Source: Roseovarius atlanticus (GTDB lineage Bacteria > Pseudomonadota > Alphaproteobacteria > Rhodobacterales > Rhodobacteraceae). Taken from it: a stretch of DNA of 64,000 bases. Under the pieces are notes generated by a model, which saw only the letters and a program-made list of their open reading frames with translations, did no database searches and was not told where the DNA came from. This document shows positions 1 to 10,519 of this stretch, piece by piece. Within the stretch, counting starts at the first letter, position 1, and every line of letters begins with the position of its first letter. The stretch lies in NCBI RefSeq assembly GCF_001441615.1, contig NZ_LAXJ01000012.1, forward strand, positions 92,162 to 156,161. The letters are read 5' to 3'. The position numbers and the translations under genes are program-made.

Positions 1-99
1 GAGGCGTTTCTGGCCGAAGACGGCAAGACCCCGCAAGACTCGAACCTGGCCGAGATGGACGCCTTGTGGGACCGCGCCAAGTCCGAGGAAAAAGCCTGA
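1..99 (+). CDS. mazG: MazG C-terminal end (partial)
   Basis: This is the last 32 codons of a gene that begins outside the window. It ends with a stretch containing GKTPQDSNLAEMDALWDRAK and stops at TGA 97-99. Proteobacterial MazG (nucleoside triphosphate pyrophosphohydrolase) typically ends with a GKTP..S.LeEMDaLW..AK pattern, so the assignment rests on that tail alone. MazG hydrolyses (d)NTPs to monophosphates and helps clear non-canonical nucleotides. The gene converges on the DUF2189 gene with only two bases between the stop codons. Confidence 0.65.
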   Translation, partial: EAFLAEDGKTPQDSNLAEMDALWDRAKSEEKA

Positions 100-101
100 G
101 G

Positions 102-941
102 TCAGGTGGCTGTCGCGCCGCCCCGGTCATCGCTGGCCTCGCCGGCGCGTCTGTCCTCACCTTCCACCACGATCTGCCGGTAGAGGTGCCATGTGGCATG
201 GCCCAGAAGCGGCAGCACCACGAACAGCCCCAGGAAGCCCGGAGCGAGTGCCACGAACGTCAGCACCGCCACGATCGCGGCCCAGCACAGCATCGGCACC
301 GGGTTGCCCGCGACGGTCTGAATGCTGGTGATCATCGCGGTCACGAAATCCACCTCGCGGTCCAGCAGCAGCGGCAACGCCACCACCGTCATGGAAAACA
401 GCAACAGCGCAAAGGCCGCGCCCACGGCACTGCCCACGGCCAGCATCGTCAGCCCCTCGCGCGTCAGGTAGATGTCGTAAGAGGTCGAGACGTTGGTCAT
501 GGTCGAATAGCCCAGGAACAGCGCAAAGATCATATGCGCGAGGAAGAACCAGAACAGGAACACCACGATCACCACGGCGCAGATCGACGGCAACTGCCGA
601 TGCCTCTGGTCAAAGATCACGCCCATGATGTCCTTTGCCACCAGCGGCGCGCCGGTCTCCAGCCGGTGACTGACCTCGTACAGACCGACCGCCGCGAAGG
701 GACCGATCAGCGGAAACCCCACCGCCGCGAAGACCAGCCAATAGGTCTGTCCGGTGATCCAGGTTATCCAGATCATGCCCCAGCCGATGGCCACGTAGAC
801 GCCCGCGAAAAGAACGGCGTAGCCGGGCGCTCGAAGCATGTCCCGAAAACCCCGGCGCAATGCCGTGCCCAGCATGTCCAGCCGGACGTCGCCAAGCTCC
901 GGCACACCCAGCGGCCGCGCGTGCTGTTCCCTTTCGGCCAT
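102..941 (-). CDS. DUF2189 family integral membrane protein
   Basis: A 279-residue protein with about six hydrophobic segments (roughly residues 40-60, 65-90, 120-145, 165-190, 210-240 and a shorter one). The N-terminal [45 protein letters not shown] opening (residues about 10-50) and the small, hydrophobic, basic-loop character match DUF2189 proteins, common inner-membrane proteins of unknown role in alphaproteobacteria. It lies at the distal end of the leftward gene block, separated by 71 bases from the amidase gene upstream of it. No function can be inferred. Confidence 0.75.
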   Translation of the reverse strand: MAEREQHARPLGVPELGDVRLDMLGTALRRGFRDMLRAPGYAVLFAGVYVAIGWGMIWITWITGQTYWLVFAAVGFPLIGPFAAVGLYEVSHRLETGAPLVAKDIMGVIFDQRHRQLPSICAVVIVVFLFWFFLAHMIFALFLGYSTMTNVSTSYDIYLTREGLTMLAVGSAVGAAFALLLFSMTVVALPLLLDREVDFVTAMITSIQTVAGNPVPMLCWAAIVAVLTFVALAPGFLGLFVVLPLLGHATWHLYRQIVVEGEDRRAGEASDDRGGATAT

Positions 942-1012
942 GGAATCCTCCCTCGGGCGACAAGCCTACAGCCTGCCCGCGCGTCGGCAAAGCCGAATTT
1001 GAGTTCGGCGCA

Positions 1013-2425
1013 CTACAGGATCGGCGGCCGCGTCTCGGGCCAGCGCGTCGCGCGGTGGTAGGCCTCGGCCAGCTCCAGCAGGCGCGCATCGTCGCCGTGC
1101 CGCCCGATCAGCTGCAGCCCCATCGGCAGGCCCTGCGGCCCGAACCCGGCGGGCACCGCAACGGCGGGCAGACCCAACAGGCTCGCGGGCACCACCACCT
1201 CCATCCAGCGATGATAGGTGTCCATCCCCTGCCCCGCGACGCTCTTCGGCCAGTCCAGCGCCTTGTCGAACGGCCAGACCTGCGCCGTGGGCAAAGCGAT
1301 GACGTCGAACCGCTCGAAAAACGCGTCAGCGGCGCGCAGCCAATCGGAGCGCAGCACACTCGCCGCGTGCACGTCCAGCGCCGACAGCGCGCGGCCCTGC
1401 TCGACCTCCCAGATCGCCTCGGGCTTGAGATGCCGGCGCAGCGTTTCATCCTCGTACATCGGCGACTTGTCCGACGCGATGGCCCAGCTACGCAGCGCGG
1501 TCCAGGACTGCCACAGCGCCTCGCGGGAAAACGGCGAGGCGGGGCTGTCCACGGCGCAGCCCACCTGCCCCAGCACATCCAGCGCCGCTTCGCACAGGGG
1601 CAGGATACCGTCCTCGAACGGCAACGCGCCGTTCCAGTCCGCCAGCCAGGCCACGCGCAAGCCTGCCGACTCGCCGCGCAGCGCGCCGACCGGTGCAAAA
1701 TCCGGGCCCCGCAGGCCACCCTTCCGCGGCACCGACATCACGTCCAGCTGCAACGCAAGATCGCCGGGGCAGCGGGCCATCGGCCCGTTGGTGGCCAACC
1801 GGTGCAAAAAGACATCACCCTCGGCCCCACCCGGCACCCGGCCCCAGCTGGGGCGCATCCCGTAGACGTTGCTCCACCCCGCCGGGTTGCGCAGGCTGCC
1901 CATCATGTCCGAGCCGTCGGCGATCGACAGCATCCCCGCCGCCAGCGCCACCGCCGCGCCGCCCGACGACCCGCCGCAACTGCGCGTCAGGTCATAGGGG
2001 TTGGCGGTGACCCCATGCACCGGATTGTAAGTGTGACTGCCCAACCCGAATTCCGGCGTATTGGTCTTGCCGATGACAATCGCGCCCGCCGCGCGCAGCG
2101 GTGCGATATGCGGGCTGTCCACGGCGGCGATCTGCCCGGAAAACGCGGGCGAGCCATGGCTGGTGGGCAAGCCCGCCGCGTCGGCCAGATCCTTGACCGC
2201 GAGCGGCAAACCGTGCAGCGGGCCTTTCGCCTCGGCCTTGTCCGCCGCACGCGCCTCGGTCAGCAACACCTCACGCTCGCGCATCGACACGATGGCATTG
2301 AGCGGCCCGTTCACGGCCTCGATCCGGTCCAGTGTCGCCGCCATCAGGTCGGTCGCGCGCAACCGCCCTTCGCGGATCGCGTGCGCCTGGTCCGCGGCGG
2401 TCAGTGTCAGCGGATCACTCGTCAT
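1013..2425 (-). CDS. Amidase (amidase-signature family)
   Basis: A 470-residue amidase-signature hydrolase. The Ser-cisSer-Lys triad is visible: Lys78 in LPLAVKDL, the Gly/Ser-rich SCGGSSGGAAVALA (149-162), and a GSDMMGSLRNPAG stretch carrying the acyl-enzyme Ser. GKTNTPEFG near residue 119 is also typical. Members hydrolyse a wide range of amides, and GatA belongs to the same family. A separate tRNA-amidotransferase role is unlikely because no gatB or gatC is nearby. The start codon overlaps the end of the upstream secreted-protein gene by 11 bases, suggesting one transcript. The substrate is unknown. Confidence 0.85.
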   Translation of the reverse strand: MTSDPLTLTAADQAHAIREGRLRATDLMAATLDRIEAVNGPLNAIVSMREREVLLTEARAADKAEAKGPLHGLPLAVKDLADAAGLPTSHGSPAFSGQIAAVDSPHIAPLRAAGAIVIGKTNTPEFGLGSHTYNPVHGVTANPYDLTRSCGGSSGGAAVALAAGMLSIADGSDMMGSLRNPAGWSNVYGMRPSWGRVPGGAEGDVFLHRLATNGPMARCPGDLALQLDVMSVPRKGGLRGPDFAPVGALRGESAGLRVAWLADWNGALPFEDGILPLCEAALDVLGQVGCAVDSPASPFSREALWQSWTALRSWAIASDKSPMYEDETLRRHLKPEAIWEVEQGRALSALDVHAASVLRSDWLRAADAFFERFDVIALPTAQVWPFDKALDWPKSVAGQGMDTYHRWMEVVVPASLLGLPAVAVPAGFGPQGLPMGLQLIGRHGDDARLLELAEAYHRATRWPETRPPIL

Positions 2426-3239
2426 GGGAACAGATCGGCGGACGCGGCGTGCCGCGCTCCGTGGCGTTGATGCCTTCGACCCAGCCTGCGCCGATGGCCA
2501 GCATCATCATGTCCATCATCGTCCAGGCGTTGACCGCTTCACCGTTCGTAAGCTCGGCCAACGTCTGCGCCACCTCGACGGTGACCGGCGCGCCATTCGC
2601 CTCGCAGGTCACGCGGTTGGCATTGTCGCGCACCAGCGTGTCGAAATGCTCCAGCATCAGGGCCTGGCTGCGCCGGATTGCGTCGATTCCCGGCACATCC
2701 GCACAGTCGCCCGTCAGCACCTGAAACCCCATCGGCGTGCGCAGCGGATCGTCGGAGAAAAAGCTGACACGACCCGACCGCACGCCCTCCGCGAGGATCC
2801 TGTAATAGGCGACCGCCGCCGCGTCGCGGGTCAGGCCCTCCTGCTGCATAAGCGCCTGCTGCATGTCCTCGCCCACGATGAAACAGCCGTATTCCTCGAA
2901 CTCCGCATAGGCATCGACCGCCCCGATCCCGCGCTGAACCACCGGCGAGGCGATGTCATAGCGGGTGTCGATCTTCGGCGGCTGAATGGTGCATATTTCG
3001 GGCCCCAGCACGATCCAGTCGCCGTGCCTGTCCGCCTCGCCCCGCGCCAGCGCCGCCTCGGCATAGGTTGTCAAAGTGTCGTGGAGCTCCGGCGTGGGCA
3101 TCTCCTGCGCCATGCGCGCCTGCGGCCCGACCACGCAGCCATTTTCCGACAGGTAGGCCCGCACAGAGGCGTCATCGGCCCAAGCGCCGCCCGCGGTCAG
3201 CATCATCACGATGCCCGCTGCGGCAAGCGTCCTAGACAT
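2415..3239 (-). CDS. Exported protein of unknown function
   Basis: A 274-residue protein with a Sec-type signal peptide ([23 protein letters not shown]), so probably periplasmic. I chose the ATG at 3237-3239 over an upstream in-frame start because it gives a clean signal peptide and overlaps the prfB stop by only 8 bases. The mature part has two internally similar halves: each carries an ENGC / EYGC motif followed by an acidic-hydrophobic helix (residues about 30-100 and 110-180). The cysteines (NGCVVG, EICTI, EYGCFI, GDCAD, VTCEA) could form disulfides. I do not recognise the family. It sits between RF2 and the amidase in one leftward run. Confidence 0.75.
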   Translation of the reverse strand: MSRTLAAAGIVMMLTAGGAWADDASVRAYLSENGCVVGPQARMAQEMPTPELHDTLTTYAEAALARGEADRHGDWIVLGPEICTIQPPKIDTRYDIASPVVQRGIGAVDAYAEFEEYGCFIVGEDMQQALMQQEGLTRDAAAVAYYRILAEGVRSGRVSFFSDDPLRTPMGFQVLTGDCADVPGIDAIRRSQALMLEHFDTLVRDNANRVTCEANGAPVTVEVAQTLAELTNGEAVNAWTMMDMMMLAIGAGWVEGINATERGTPRPPICSHDE

Positions 3240-4362
3240 CCTCGCCCTGCGCCTCGGCCCGCGACTTGCCCGACACGTCCAGCGCCAGGGTGGCGGCCAT
3301 GAACGGGTCCAGATCCCCGTCCAGCACACCCTTGGTGTCGCTGGTCTCGTGCCCGGTGCGCAGGTCCTTCACCATCTGGTAGGGCTGCAACACGTAAGAC
3401 CGGATCTGGTTGCCCCAGCCTGCATCCCCCTTGGCCTCGTGCGCGGCGTTGATATCGGCATTCCGCTTGTCCAGCTCCAGCTGGTACAGCCGCGATTTCA
3501 GCGCCTTCATGGCGATATCCCGGTTCTGGTGCTGCGACTTTTCCGAGCTGGTCACGACGATGCCCGTGGGATGGTGCGTGATCCGCACCGCCGAGTCGGT
3601 CTTGTTCACGTGCTGCCCGCCCGCGCCCGAACTGCGATAGGTGTCGATGCGGATGTCGTTGGGGTTCACCTCGATCTCGATATTGTCGTCCACCACCGGG
3701 TAGACCCAGACCGAGCTGAATGATGTGTGCCGCTTGGCCGCCGAATCGTAGGGCGAGATCCGCACCAGCCGGTGCACACCCGATTCCGATTTCAGCCAGC
3801 CATAGGCGTTGTGCCCGCTGATCTTGTAGGCCGCCGACTTGATCCCGGCCTCGTCGCCCGGCGTCTCGGATTGCAGCTCGACCGTGTAGCCATGCTGCTC
3901 GGCCCACCGCACGTACATCCGCGCCAGCATGTTGGCCCAGTCGCAGCTTTCCGTGCCGCCCGCGCCCGCGTTGATCTCCAGGAAGGTGTCGTTGCTGTCG
4001 GCCTCGCCGTTCAAGAGTGCTTCCAGCTCCTTCGCCGCCGCCCTCTTGGCCAGCCGCCGCAGCGCCTCCTCGGCCTCGGACACGACCTCGTTGTCGTCCT
4101 CCATCTCGCCCAATTCAATCAGGCCGGTCTGGTCCTCCAGCTCCGCCTTGATGGAATCATGCGTCTCGATCGCATCGACCAGAGCCTGCCGCTCGCGCAT
4201 CAGCGCCTGCGCCTTGGCAGGATCGTCCCAAAGATTGGGGTCCTCCACCCGCGCGTTGAACTCTTCCAGCCGGTGCTGCGCGGTCTGCCATCCCAACCGC
4301 TGGCGCAACAGCTCCAGCGAGGTTTCGATTTCGGCAACAAGTGTCTGTATCTCGGCGCGCAT
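3232..4362 (-). CDS. prfB: Peptide chain release factor 2
   Basis: A 376-residue class I release factor that frees the peptide at UGA/UAA codons. The catalytic GGQ is at residues 248-250 ([20 protein letters not shown]). The stop-recognition tripeptide region reads [15 protein letters not shown], with SPY (203-205) where E. coli RF2 has SPF. The reading frame is continuous from the ATG, so the programmed +1 frameshift used by many bacterial prfB genes is absent here. The gene lies directly downstream of the PBP1A gene (99-base gap) and overlaps the next gene by 8 bases. Confidence 0.97.
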   Translation of the reverse strand: MRAEIQTLVAEIETSLELLRQRLGWQTAQHRLEEFNARVEDPNLWDDPAKAQALMRERQALVDAIETHDSIKAELEDQTGLIELGEMEDDNEVVSEAEEALRRLAKRAAAKELEALLNGEADSNDTFLEINAGAGGTESCDWANMLARMYVRWAEQHGYTVELQSETPGDEAGIKSAAYKISGHNAYGWLKSESGVHRLVRISPYDSAAKRHTSFSSVWVYPVVDDNIEIEVNPNDIRIDTYRSSGAGGQHVNKTDSAVRITHHPTGIVVTSSEKSQHQNRDIAMKALKSRLYQLELDKRNADINAAHEAKGDAGWGNQIRSYVLQPYQMVKDLRTGHETSDTKGVLDGDLDPFMAATLALDVSGKSRAEAQGEDV

Positions 4363-4461
4363 TGTGGCGATGTCCTTGGGTCTGCTCAGGGCTTGGTGAT
4401 ATCAAGGCCCTTCGCCGCGGACAAGATCACGCGCACCTTCGCGACGCGGCAGGACGGCCCG

Positions 4462-6984
4462 TCAGTACAGGCCGCCCGAGCTCATGTTGCCGAAGCTGGA
4501 TTTCTGTCCCACCTGCGCCTTGTTCCCGGTCGAGGTCGTGACCTCGCGCACCTGCTCGGTCTCGCCGGCCTGGAACAGGTCGAAATCCCCGCCCATCGCA
4601 TAGCCGCCGTCGAACATGATCCCGAACAGCGGGTCTTCGCCTTCGCGGAAACATTCCGACACCACATTGGCGCCCGAGGCACCGTCGGGCAGGCGCGAGC
4701 CTGAATAGCGGTCGATGTTGATGAAATCGCAGCCCTCGGGCACCTTGAACTCCGTGCCGCCGTATTTCTGGATCGCCTTTTCCATGAACGCCTGGAAGAC
4801 AGGCCCGCACATGGACGAGCCATAGGCGCTGCGCCCCATGCCGCGCGGCTGGTCATAGCCGATGTAACAGCCCGCCGCGATGGTCGACGAAAAGCCCACG
4901 AACCAAACGTCGCGCGCATCGTTGGTGGTGCCGGTCTTGCCGGCAATCGGCACCGGCAGGTTGATCGCGCCGCGCGCCGTGCCCCGGTCGACCACGCCTT
5001 TCATCATCGATGTCAGCTGATAGGCTGTGACCGGGTCCATCACGCGCTCGCGGTCGGACACGATCCGCGGGCCGCGCGACCGCGGGATGCCGGGATCGTT
5101 GCAGTCGGTGCAATCGCGGGTGTCGTGACGGTAAACCGTGCGCCCGTAACGATCCTGCACCCGGTCCACCAGCGTCGGCTGCACCCGCTCACCGCCATTG
5201 GCGAACATCGAATAGGCCGCCACCATCTTGTAAAGCGTGGTCTCCTCGGAGCCCAGGGCGTTTGCCAGAAACGGCTTCATGTTGTCATAGACACCGAATT
5301 TCTCGGCATAGCTCGCCACCGTCTCCATCCCGACCTCCTCGGCCAGCCGGATGGTCATCAGGTTCCGCGACTGCTCGATCCCCGTTCGCAGCGGCGTCGG
5401 GCCGTAAAACTTGTTCGACGAGTTCTTGGGCCGCCACAGCCCCTGCGGCGTATTGATCTCGATAGGCGCGTCCACGACGATCGTCGCCGGCGTATAGCCG
5501 CTGTCCAATGCAGAGGCGTAAACGAACGGCTTAAAGCTCGACCCGGGCTGGCGTTTGGCCTGCGTGGCGCGGTTGAAGACCGAATGCTGATAGGAAAACC
5601 CGCCCTGCATCGCCAGCACGCGGCCGGTGTTGACGTCCATCGCCACGAACCCACCCTGCACCTGCGGCACCTGCCGCAAGGTCCAGCGGATAAAGCTGCC
5701 ATCGCTGTCGGCCGTCATGCGTCGCACATGCACGATCTCGCCGCGCTCAAAGGTTTCCTGGAAATTGCCGGGCAGCCAGGCGATGTCTTCGCGCGGCACC
5801 ACATGCGGCTCGGCGTCGGTTTCCTCGACACCCTCGATGCCAAGGCGCATCTGCTGGTCCCCGATCTCAAGGATCACGGCGGGGTACCACGTGCCGTCCA
5901 GCTTGATATCGCGGGCCACGCGTGTGTCGGCCAGCGCCGCGCGCCAGGTCTCTTCGCTTGCCAGCGCCTCCTCCGGCAGGGTCTTGCCCGTACCACGCCA
6001 ACGACCTGTACCCCGGTCATAGATTTCAAGCTGTTCGCGCAACGCTTCGGCGGCAATGTCCTGCAACTCGCGGTCGATCGTGGCCCGCACGGCCAGCCCG
6101 CCCGAGAAAAACTCGCCCTCGCCGAAATCCTGGCTCAACTGGCGGCGAATCTCGTCGGTGAAATAGTCGCGTGGCGGCAACTGCGCCGAAAACGGTTCGA
6201 AATCGCCGTTCTGAACGGATCTCAGCGGCTGCGCCACCTCGGTCTCATAGCTCGCTTTATCGATGTATCCGTTCTCGTACATCTCTTTCAGAACGAAGTT
6301 GCGGCGCGTCAGCAGCCGCTCGCTCTCGCGCACTGGATGGTAATCCGACGGCGCCTTCGGCATCGACGCCAGGAACGCCGCCTCGTGCGGGGCCAGCTCG
6401 CGCAGCGGCTTGTTGAAATAGGTCTGCGCCGCCGCCGTCACACCATAGGAGTTCTGACCGAGGAAGATCTCGTTCATGTAAAGTTCAAGGATATCTTCCT
6501 TGCTCAGCGTCTCCTCGATCCGCGTGGCCAGGATGATTTCCTTGATCTTGCGCTCGATGCGGCGATCCCCGGACAGCAGGAAGTTCTTCATCACCTGCTG
6601 GGTGATGGTCGACGCGCCACGCACGTTGCGCCCGCGCGACCGCACCGCCTCGACGACCGCCGCCGCGATGCCGCGCGCGTCATAGCCTGCGTGGCTGTAG
6701 AAGTTCTTGTCCTCGGCCGAGATGAAGGCCTGTTTCACCAGGTCGGGAATATCCTCGGCCGGGGTGAACAGCCGCCGTTCGCGGCTGAATTCGTCGATGA
6801 TCCGCCCCTCGCCCGAATAGATCCGGCTGATCGTCGGCGGGGTATAATTCGCCAGGCTCTCGTGGCTGGGAAGGTCCTTGCCATAGATGTGAAACACCGC
6901 GCCGATCGACAGCGCGATCACCACGACGACAAGCGTCACGAGGCTAAAGATGGTGCCCAGGAATGTGGTGATGGGTCTCAACAA
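4462..6984 (-). CDS. mrcA: Penicillin-binding protein 1A (bifunctional)
   Basis: An 840-residue class A PBP. An N-terminal membrane anchor (residues about 7-33) is followed by a GT51 glycosyltransferase domain with SAEDKNFYSHAGYD (catalytic Glu91) and GASTITQQVMKNFLLS (123-138). An OB-like insertion precedes the transpeptidase domain, with SxxK at PGSSFKPF (Ser482, Lys485), SRN (539-541) and KTGTTNDARD. It polymerises and cross-links peptidoglycan on the periplasmic face. It follows the amidase_3 gene (88-base gap), so cell-wall synthesis and cleavage genes are adjacent. Length and motif order are as expected for the family. Confidence 0.97.
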   Translation of the reverse strand: MLRPITTFLGTIFSLVTLVVVVIALSIGAVFHIYGKDLPSHESLANYTPPTISRIYSGEGRIIDEFSRERRLFTPAEDIPDLVKQAFISAEDKNFYSHAGYDARGIAAAVVEAVRSRGRNVRGASTITQQVMKNFLLSGDRRIERKIKEIILATRIEETLSKEDILELYMNEIFLGQNSYGVTAAAQTYFNKPLRELAPHEAAFLASMPKAPSDYHPVRESERLLTRRNFVLKEMYENGYIDKASYETEVAQPLRSVQNGDFEPFSAQLPPRDYFTDEIRRQLSQDFGEGEFFSGGLAVRATIDRELQDIAAEALREQLEIYDRGTGRWRGTGKTLPEEALASEETWRAALADTRVARDIKLDGTWYPAVILEIGDQQMRLGIEGVEETDAEPHVVPREDIAWLPGNFQETFERGEIVHVRRMTADSDGSFIRWTLRQVPQVQGGFVAMDVNTGRVLAMQGGFSYQHSVFNRATQAKRQPGSSFKPFVYASALDSGYTPATIVVDAPIEINTPQGLWRPKNSSNKFYGPTPLRTGIEQSRNLMTIRLAEEVGMETVASYAEKFGVYDNMKPFLANALGSEETTLYKMVAAYSMFANGGERVQPTLVDRVQDRYGRTVYRHDTRDCTDCNDPGIPRSRGPRIVSDRERVMDPVTAYQLTSMMKGVVDRGTARGAINLPVPIAGKTGTTNDARDVWFVGFSSTIAAGCYIGYDQPRGMGRSAYGSSMCGPVFQAFMEKAIQKYGGTEFKVPEGCDFINIDRYSGSRLPDGASGANVVSECFREGEDPLFGIMFDGGYAMGGDFDLFQAGETEQVREVTTSTGNKAQVGQKSSFGNMSSGGLY

Positions 6985-7072
6985 AATAACGGTCCTTTCG
7001 CAGTCGCCTTCATATAAGCGGGGCCGCAGGGCGCGTCAAAACACATTCCCGCGCGGGTTCGCCTTAGGCGCC

Positions 7073-8284
7073 TCATTGCCGCACCAGTTCGGCATTGGCC
7101 GCGTCGGCCAGCCGCCAGGCGACAATCGCATCGCTGACCGCCTGCGCCATCCGGTCGCGCCAGGCCTTGTCGGCGATATTCGCACGGTCCCGGTCTGAGC
7201 TCAGAAAGCCCACCTCCAGCAGGACCGACGGGATATCCGGCGATTTCAACACCGAGAAACCGGCCATCCGCATGGGGCGCGAATTCAGCGGCAGGTCGTT
7301 TTCCCGAATGCCCAGCTGGATCGCCTTGGCAAGCTGCCCCGCACGCGGCTGTGTCTCCAGCCGCGCGAGGTCCATCAACACGTCGGCCACCACGTCGTCC
7401 GAGCCGGTCAGGTCTATCCCGGCCAAAAGATCGGCCCGGTCATGCCGTTCGGCCAGCGCCTCGGACGCCTTGTCGGACGCGCTGTCGGACAGGGTATAGA
7501 CGGTCGCCCCATGCGCCCGCCCCTCGCTCAGCGCATCGGCGTGCAGCGACAGAAAAAGGTCCGCATCGACCTGGTGCGCAATGGCCACGCGCCGCTCCAG
7601 TGAAACGAAACTGTCGTCCTCGCGCGTCAGAACGACCCGGATATCGGCGTCGCGCAACAGCACATCCTTCATTTCCCGCGCCAACGCCAGCATCAGGTCC
7701 TTTTCCGTCAGGCCATCCTTTTCGGCGCCGGGATCAATCCCACCATGGCCCGGGTCGATCACCACGGTAAAGGGCTTGTCCGCATCCTTTTCAGCGCGCT
7801 CCAGATCCGACGCCTTGCGCACATCCCAGCCCGGCAGGTCCGGCGCGCCCGAGGCCGCGGCGAACGCCTCTGCCGAGACACCCTCCATCTCGATCACCAG
7901 TCGTGCGGTGCCGGTTTCCGCGTCCAGCGCCATGTCGGCGCCCTCGATCCCATAGGGCCCCGCCAGCGCCACGACCATGCGCGACCAGCCGGGCTGAAAC
8001 GATCCCACGCGCACCTCACGCGCGCGCTCGGCCATGTCGAGCAGCGTGCCGTCCACACCGCGCCAGTCCACCTCGCGGAAATCCACGACCAGTCGTTCCG
8101 GCGCATCCAGCGTGAACACCCGCCACGGCACGCCCTGGCTCAACGCAAGTTCCAGAATCAGCCCCTGCCGCGTGTCCGACAGGCGCGAGCCCTCCATGTC
8201 GACACGCGCCAGCCCGCCGAAGGACTGCGCACTGGCACAGGCCGCCCAAAGGCACATCATCAAACTCAGGATAACCCGGATCAT
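7073..8284 (-). CDS. amiC: N-acetylmuramoyl-L-alanine amidase (AmiA/B/C type)
   Basis: A 403-residue periplasmic cell-wall amidase. It has a signal peptide (MIRVILSLMMCLWAACASAQ), an AMIN-like beta domain (residues about 25-135) and a zinc amidase_3 domain from FTVVIDPGHGGIDPGAEKDG onward. Zinc and catalytic residues appear in DPGHGG, the ..LTEKD.. Glu, LFLSLHADA and IPSVLLEVGFLS. It cleaves the amide between MurNAc and the stem peptide, usually in daughter-cell separation. The symbol follows domain layout; amiA/amiB orthology cannot be told apart from this. It is the first gene of a leftward run with PBP1A and RF2. Confidence 0.93.
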   Translation of the reverse strand: MIRVILSLMMCLWAACASAQSFGGLARVDMEGSRLSDTRQGLILELALSQGVPWRVFTLDAPERLVVDFREVDWRGVDGTLLDMAERAREVRVGSFQPGWSRMVVALAGPYGIEGADMALDAETGTARLVIEMEGVSAEAFAAASGAPDLPGWDVRKASDLERAEKDADKPFTVVIDPGHGGIDPGAEKDGLTEKDLMLALAREMKDVLLRDADIRVVLTREDDSFVSLERRVAIAHQVDADLFLSLHADALSEGRAHGATVYTLSDSASDKASEALAERHDRADLLAGIDLTGSDDVVADVLMDLARLETQPRAGQLAKAIQLGIRENDLPLNSRPMRMAGFSVLKSPDIPSVLLEVGFLSSDRDRANIADKAWRDRMAQAVSDAIVAWRLADAANAELVRQ

Positions 8285-8498
8285 ACTGCTCTGCCGCTTT
8301 CATCGGTCTTGTTACGTGCCAGTCTACACCAGCCCCGCCGATTCCCACAGCCCGGTTTTTTCTGCTTTGACGGTGCGTCCGAAACCATAAGGCCACCCGC
8401 GCGTGCTCATCACGATCAGGCGAACGGGCCGCTATCGCCTTGACGTTGCCGCCGCGAAACCCGACACATGCCACGTCTTTTGTACAGGAGAGCCCCGG

Positions 8499-9251
8499 AT
8501 GATCCGCCCCCTTGTGACCGCGACCGCCCTCACCCTGAGTTGCGCCCTACCCCTTGCCGCGCTCGACCTCGACGCCATGTCCGATGCCGAGCGGGAGGCT
8601 TTCCGCGAAGAGGTCCGGGCCTATCTTCTGGAAAATCCCGAAGTGATCATGGAGGCCGTCGCAGTGCTGGAACAGCGCGAGGCCGCCGCGCAGGCGCAGA
8701 ATGACCAGGACCTTGTCGCGGCCAATGCGGACGCGCTTTTCAACGACGACCGCTCCTGGGTCGGCGGCAATCCAGAGGGCGACATCACGCTGGTGGAATT
8801 CATCGACTATCGCTGCGGCTATTGCAAACGCGCCCACCCCGAGGTCACCAACCTTTTGAAAGAAGACGGCAACATCCGGTTCGTGCTGAAGGAGTTTCCG
8901 ATCCTCGGCGAACAGTCAGTCACCGCCTCGCGCTTTGCCATCGCCACGCGGCAGGTGGCCGGGGACGAGGCCTATCATTCCGTCAGCGAAGCGCTGATCG
9001 CCTATTCCGGCGACATCACCGAACCCGCGCTGCGCCGGATCGCCGAACCGCTGGAGCTTCCGGTTGACGAGATCATCGCGGAAATGGGCAGCGCGGACGT
9101 CACCGAAGTGATCGAAGACAACCACGCGCTTGGCCGTGCGCTTCAGATTTCCGGCACGCCGTCCTTCGTGATGGAGAACCAGATGCTGCGCGGCTACGTC
9201 CCGCAGGCCGAGATGGAACTGATCGCCGAAGATATCCGCAACGGCGGATGA
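8499..9251 (+). CDS. DsbA-family periplasmic thiol-disulfide protein
   Basis: A 250-residue exported thioredoxin-fold protein. ATG 8499 is chosen because AGGAG lies at 8486-8490 and it gives a signal peptide (MIRPLVTATALTLSCALPLAA); an upstream in-frame start would bury it. A short helical N-terminal region rich in Glu (residues 25-65) precedes the DsbA domain. The redox motif is YRCGYCKRAHPEV and the cis-Pro loop is SGTPSFV. Members oxidise or isomerise disulfides in exported proteins; the N-terminal extension resembles the Com1/ScsC-like group rather than classical DsbA. The 214-base gap to the divergent amidase gene shows no promoter I trust. Confidence 0.88.
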   Translation: MIRPLVTATALTLSCALPLAALDLDAMSDAEREAFREEVRAYLLENPEVIMEAVAVLEQREAAAQAQNDQDLVAANADALFNDDRSWVGGNPEGDITLVEFIDYRCGYCKRAHPEVTNLLKEDGNIRFVLKEFPILGEQSVTASRFAIATRQVAGDEAYHSVSEALIAYSGDITEPALRRIAEPLELPVDEIIAEMGSADVTEVIEDNHALGRALQISGTPSFVMENQMLRGYVPQAEMELIAEDIRNGG

Positions 9252-9288
9252 TCGCGTGAAGACGCTCGCGTAAGCCCTTGATAAAAAA

Positions 9289-10422
9289 CTATTCCGCGGC
9301 GTGCGGGTCTGCCGCCGCCGCGGCTTCCAGCTCGGCGGCCTTCTTCTCGACCTCCTCGACGATGTGCTCGATCATCTGGTCGTTTGACATCTTGTGACTG
9401 GCCTTCCCGGCCAGATAGACCATACCGCTGCCCGCGCCGCCGCCGGTAAAGCCCACATCGGTCATCAACGCCTCGCCCGGCCCGTTGACCACGCATCCGA
9501 TGATGCTCAGGCTCATCGGCGTCTTGATGTGCTCCAGCCGTTCTTCCAACGCCTCGACCGTCTTGATCACGTCAAAGCCCTGCCGCGCGCAGGATGGGCA
9601 GGATATGATGTTGACCCCGCGATGCCGCAGGCCCAGCGATTTCAGGATTTCATAGCCGACCTTGACCTCTTCGACCGGATCGGCTGACAGGCTGACGCGG
9701 ATCGTGTCGCCGATCCCCATCCATAGCAGGTTGCCCAGACCGATCGCGCTCTTGATCGTGCCCGAGGTCAGGCCGCCCGCCTCGGTGATCCCAAGGTGAA
9801 TGGGCGCATCGGTCGCCTCGGCCAGTGCCTGATAGGCGGCGGCGGCCATAAAGACATCGGACGCCTTGCAGCTGATCTTGAACTCGTGAAAATCGTTGTC
9901 TTCCAGCACCTTGATGTGGTCCAGCCCGGATTCCACCATCGCCTCGGGCGTCGGTTCGCCGTATTTCTCCAACAGGTGCTTTTCCAGCGACCCGGCGTTC
10001 ACGCCGATCCGCATCGAACAACCGTGGTCGCGCGCCGCGCGAATAACCTCGCGCACGCGATCCTGGCTGCCGATATTGCCGGGGTTGATCCGCAGGCAGG
10101 CCGCGCCCGCCTCGGCCGCCTCGATCCCACGGCGATAATGGAAATGGATGTCCGCCACGATTGGCACCGGGCTTTCGCGGACGATTTCCTTCAATGCCCT
10201 CGAACTGTCCTCGTCCGGCACCGATATCCGCACGATATCCGCCCCAGCATCCGCCGCGGCCTGGACCTGCGCGATGGTGCCCCGGATATCCGTGGTCGCG
10301 GTGTTGGTCATCGTCTGCACGCTGATCGGCGCATCGCCCCCCACGGGGACGTCGCCCACCATGATACGGCGGCTGGATCGACGGTAAATGTTACGCCAGG
10401 GGCGAATGTGGTTCAGTGACAT
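9289..10422 (-). CDS. ispG: 4-hydroxy-3-methylbut-2-enyl diphosphate synthase
   Basis: A 377-residue MEP-pathway enzyme that makes HMBPP from MEcPP, the penultimate step to isoprenoid precursors. The TIM-barrel part starts near [22 protein letters not shown]. The C-terminal [4Fe-4S] domain carries the three Cys ligands in [12 protein letters not shown] and [13 protein letters not shown]. Its length is normal for the bacterial type. The tail is rich in Ala/Glu ([18 protein letters not shown]). It sits downstream of the RodZ-like gene in the same direction, 97 bases away. Confidence 0.97.
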   Translation of the reverse strand: MSLNHIRPWRNIYRRSSRRIMVGDVPVGGDAPISVQTMTNTATTDIRGTIAQVQAAADAGADIVRISVPDEDSSRALKEIVRESPVPIVADIHFHYRRGIEAAEAGAACLRINPGNIGSQDRVREVIRAARDHGCSMRIGVNAGSLEKHLLEKYGEPTPEAMVESGLDHIKVLEDNDFHEFKISCKASDVFMAAAAYQALAEATDAPIHLGITEAGGLTSGTIKSAIGLGNLLWMGIGDTIRVSLSADPVEEVKVGYEILKSLGLRHRGVNIISCPSCARQGFDVIKTVEALEERLEHIKTPMSLSIIGCVVNGPGEALMTDVGFTGGGAGSGMVYLAGKASHKMSNDQMIEHIVEEVEKKAAELEAAAAADPHAAE

Positions 10423-10519
10423 CTCATCGCTTTCGGGCGGTGTCGGGTTTCATCCCGAACCTAAGCAGGCACAGCAAGGATGACAATGCGGTCGCTTCTG
10501 TTTCCCCAAGGAAACCCGC

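Noticed and set aside
4270..4362. Programmed frameshift in prfB
   Set aside because: The frame is continuous from ATG to stop with no internal UGA near codon 25.
8285..8498. Promoters in the gap between the amidase_3 and DsbA-like genes
   Set aside because: TTGACG hexamers occur but none has a believable -10 at 16-18 bases.
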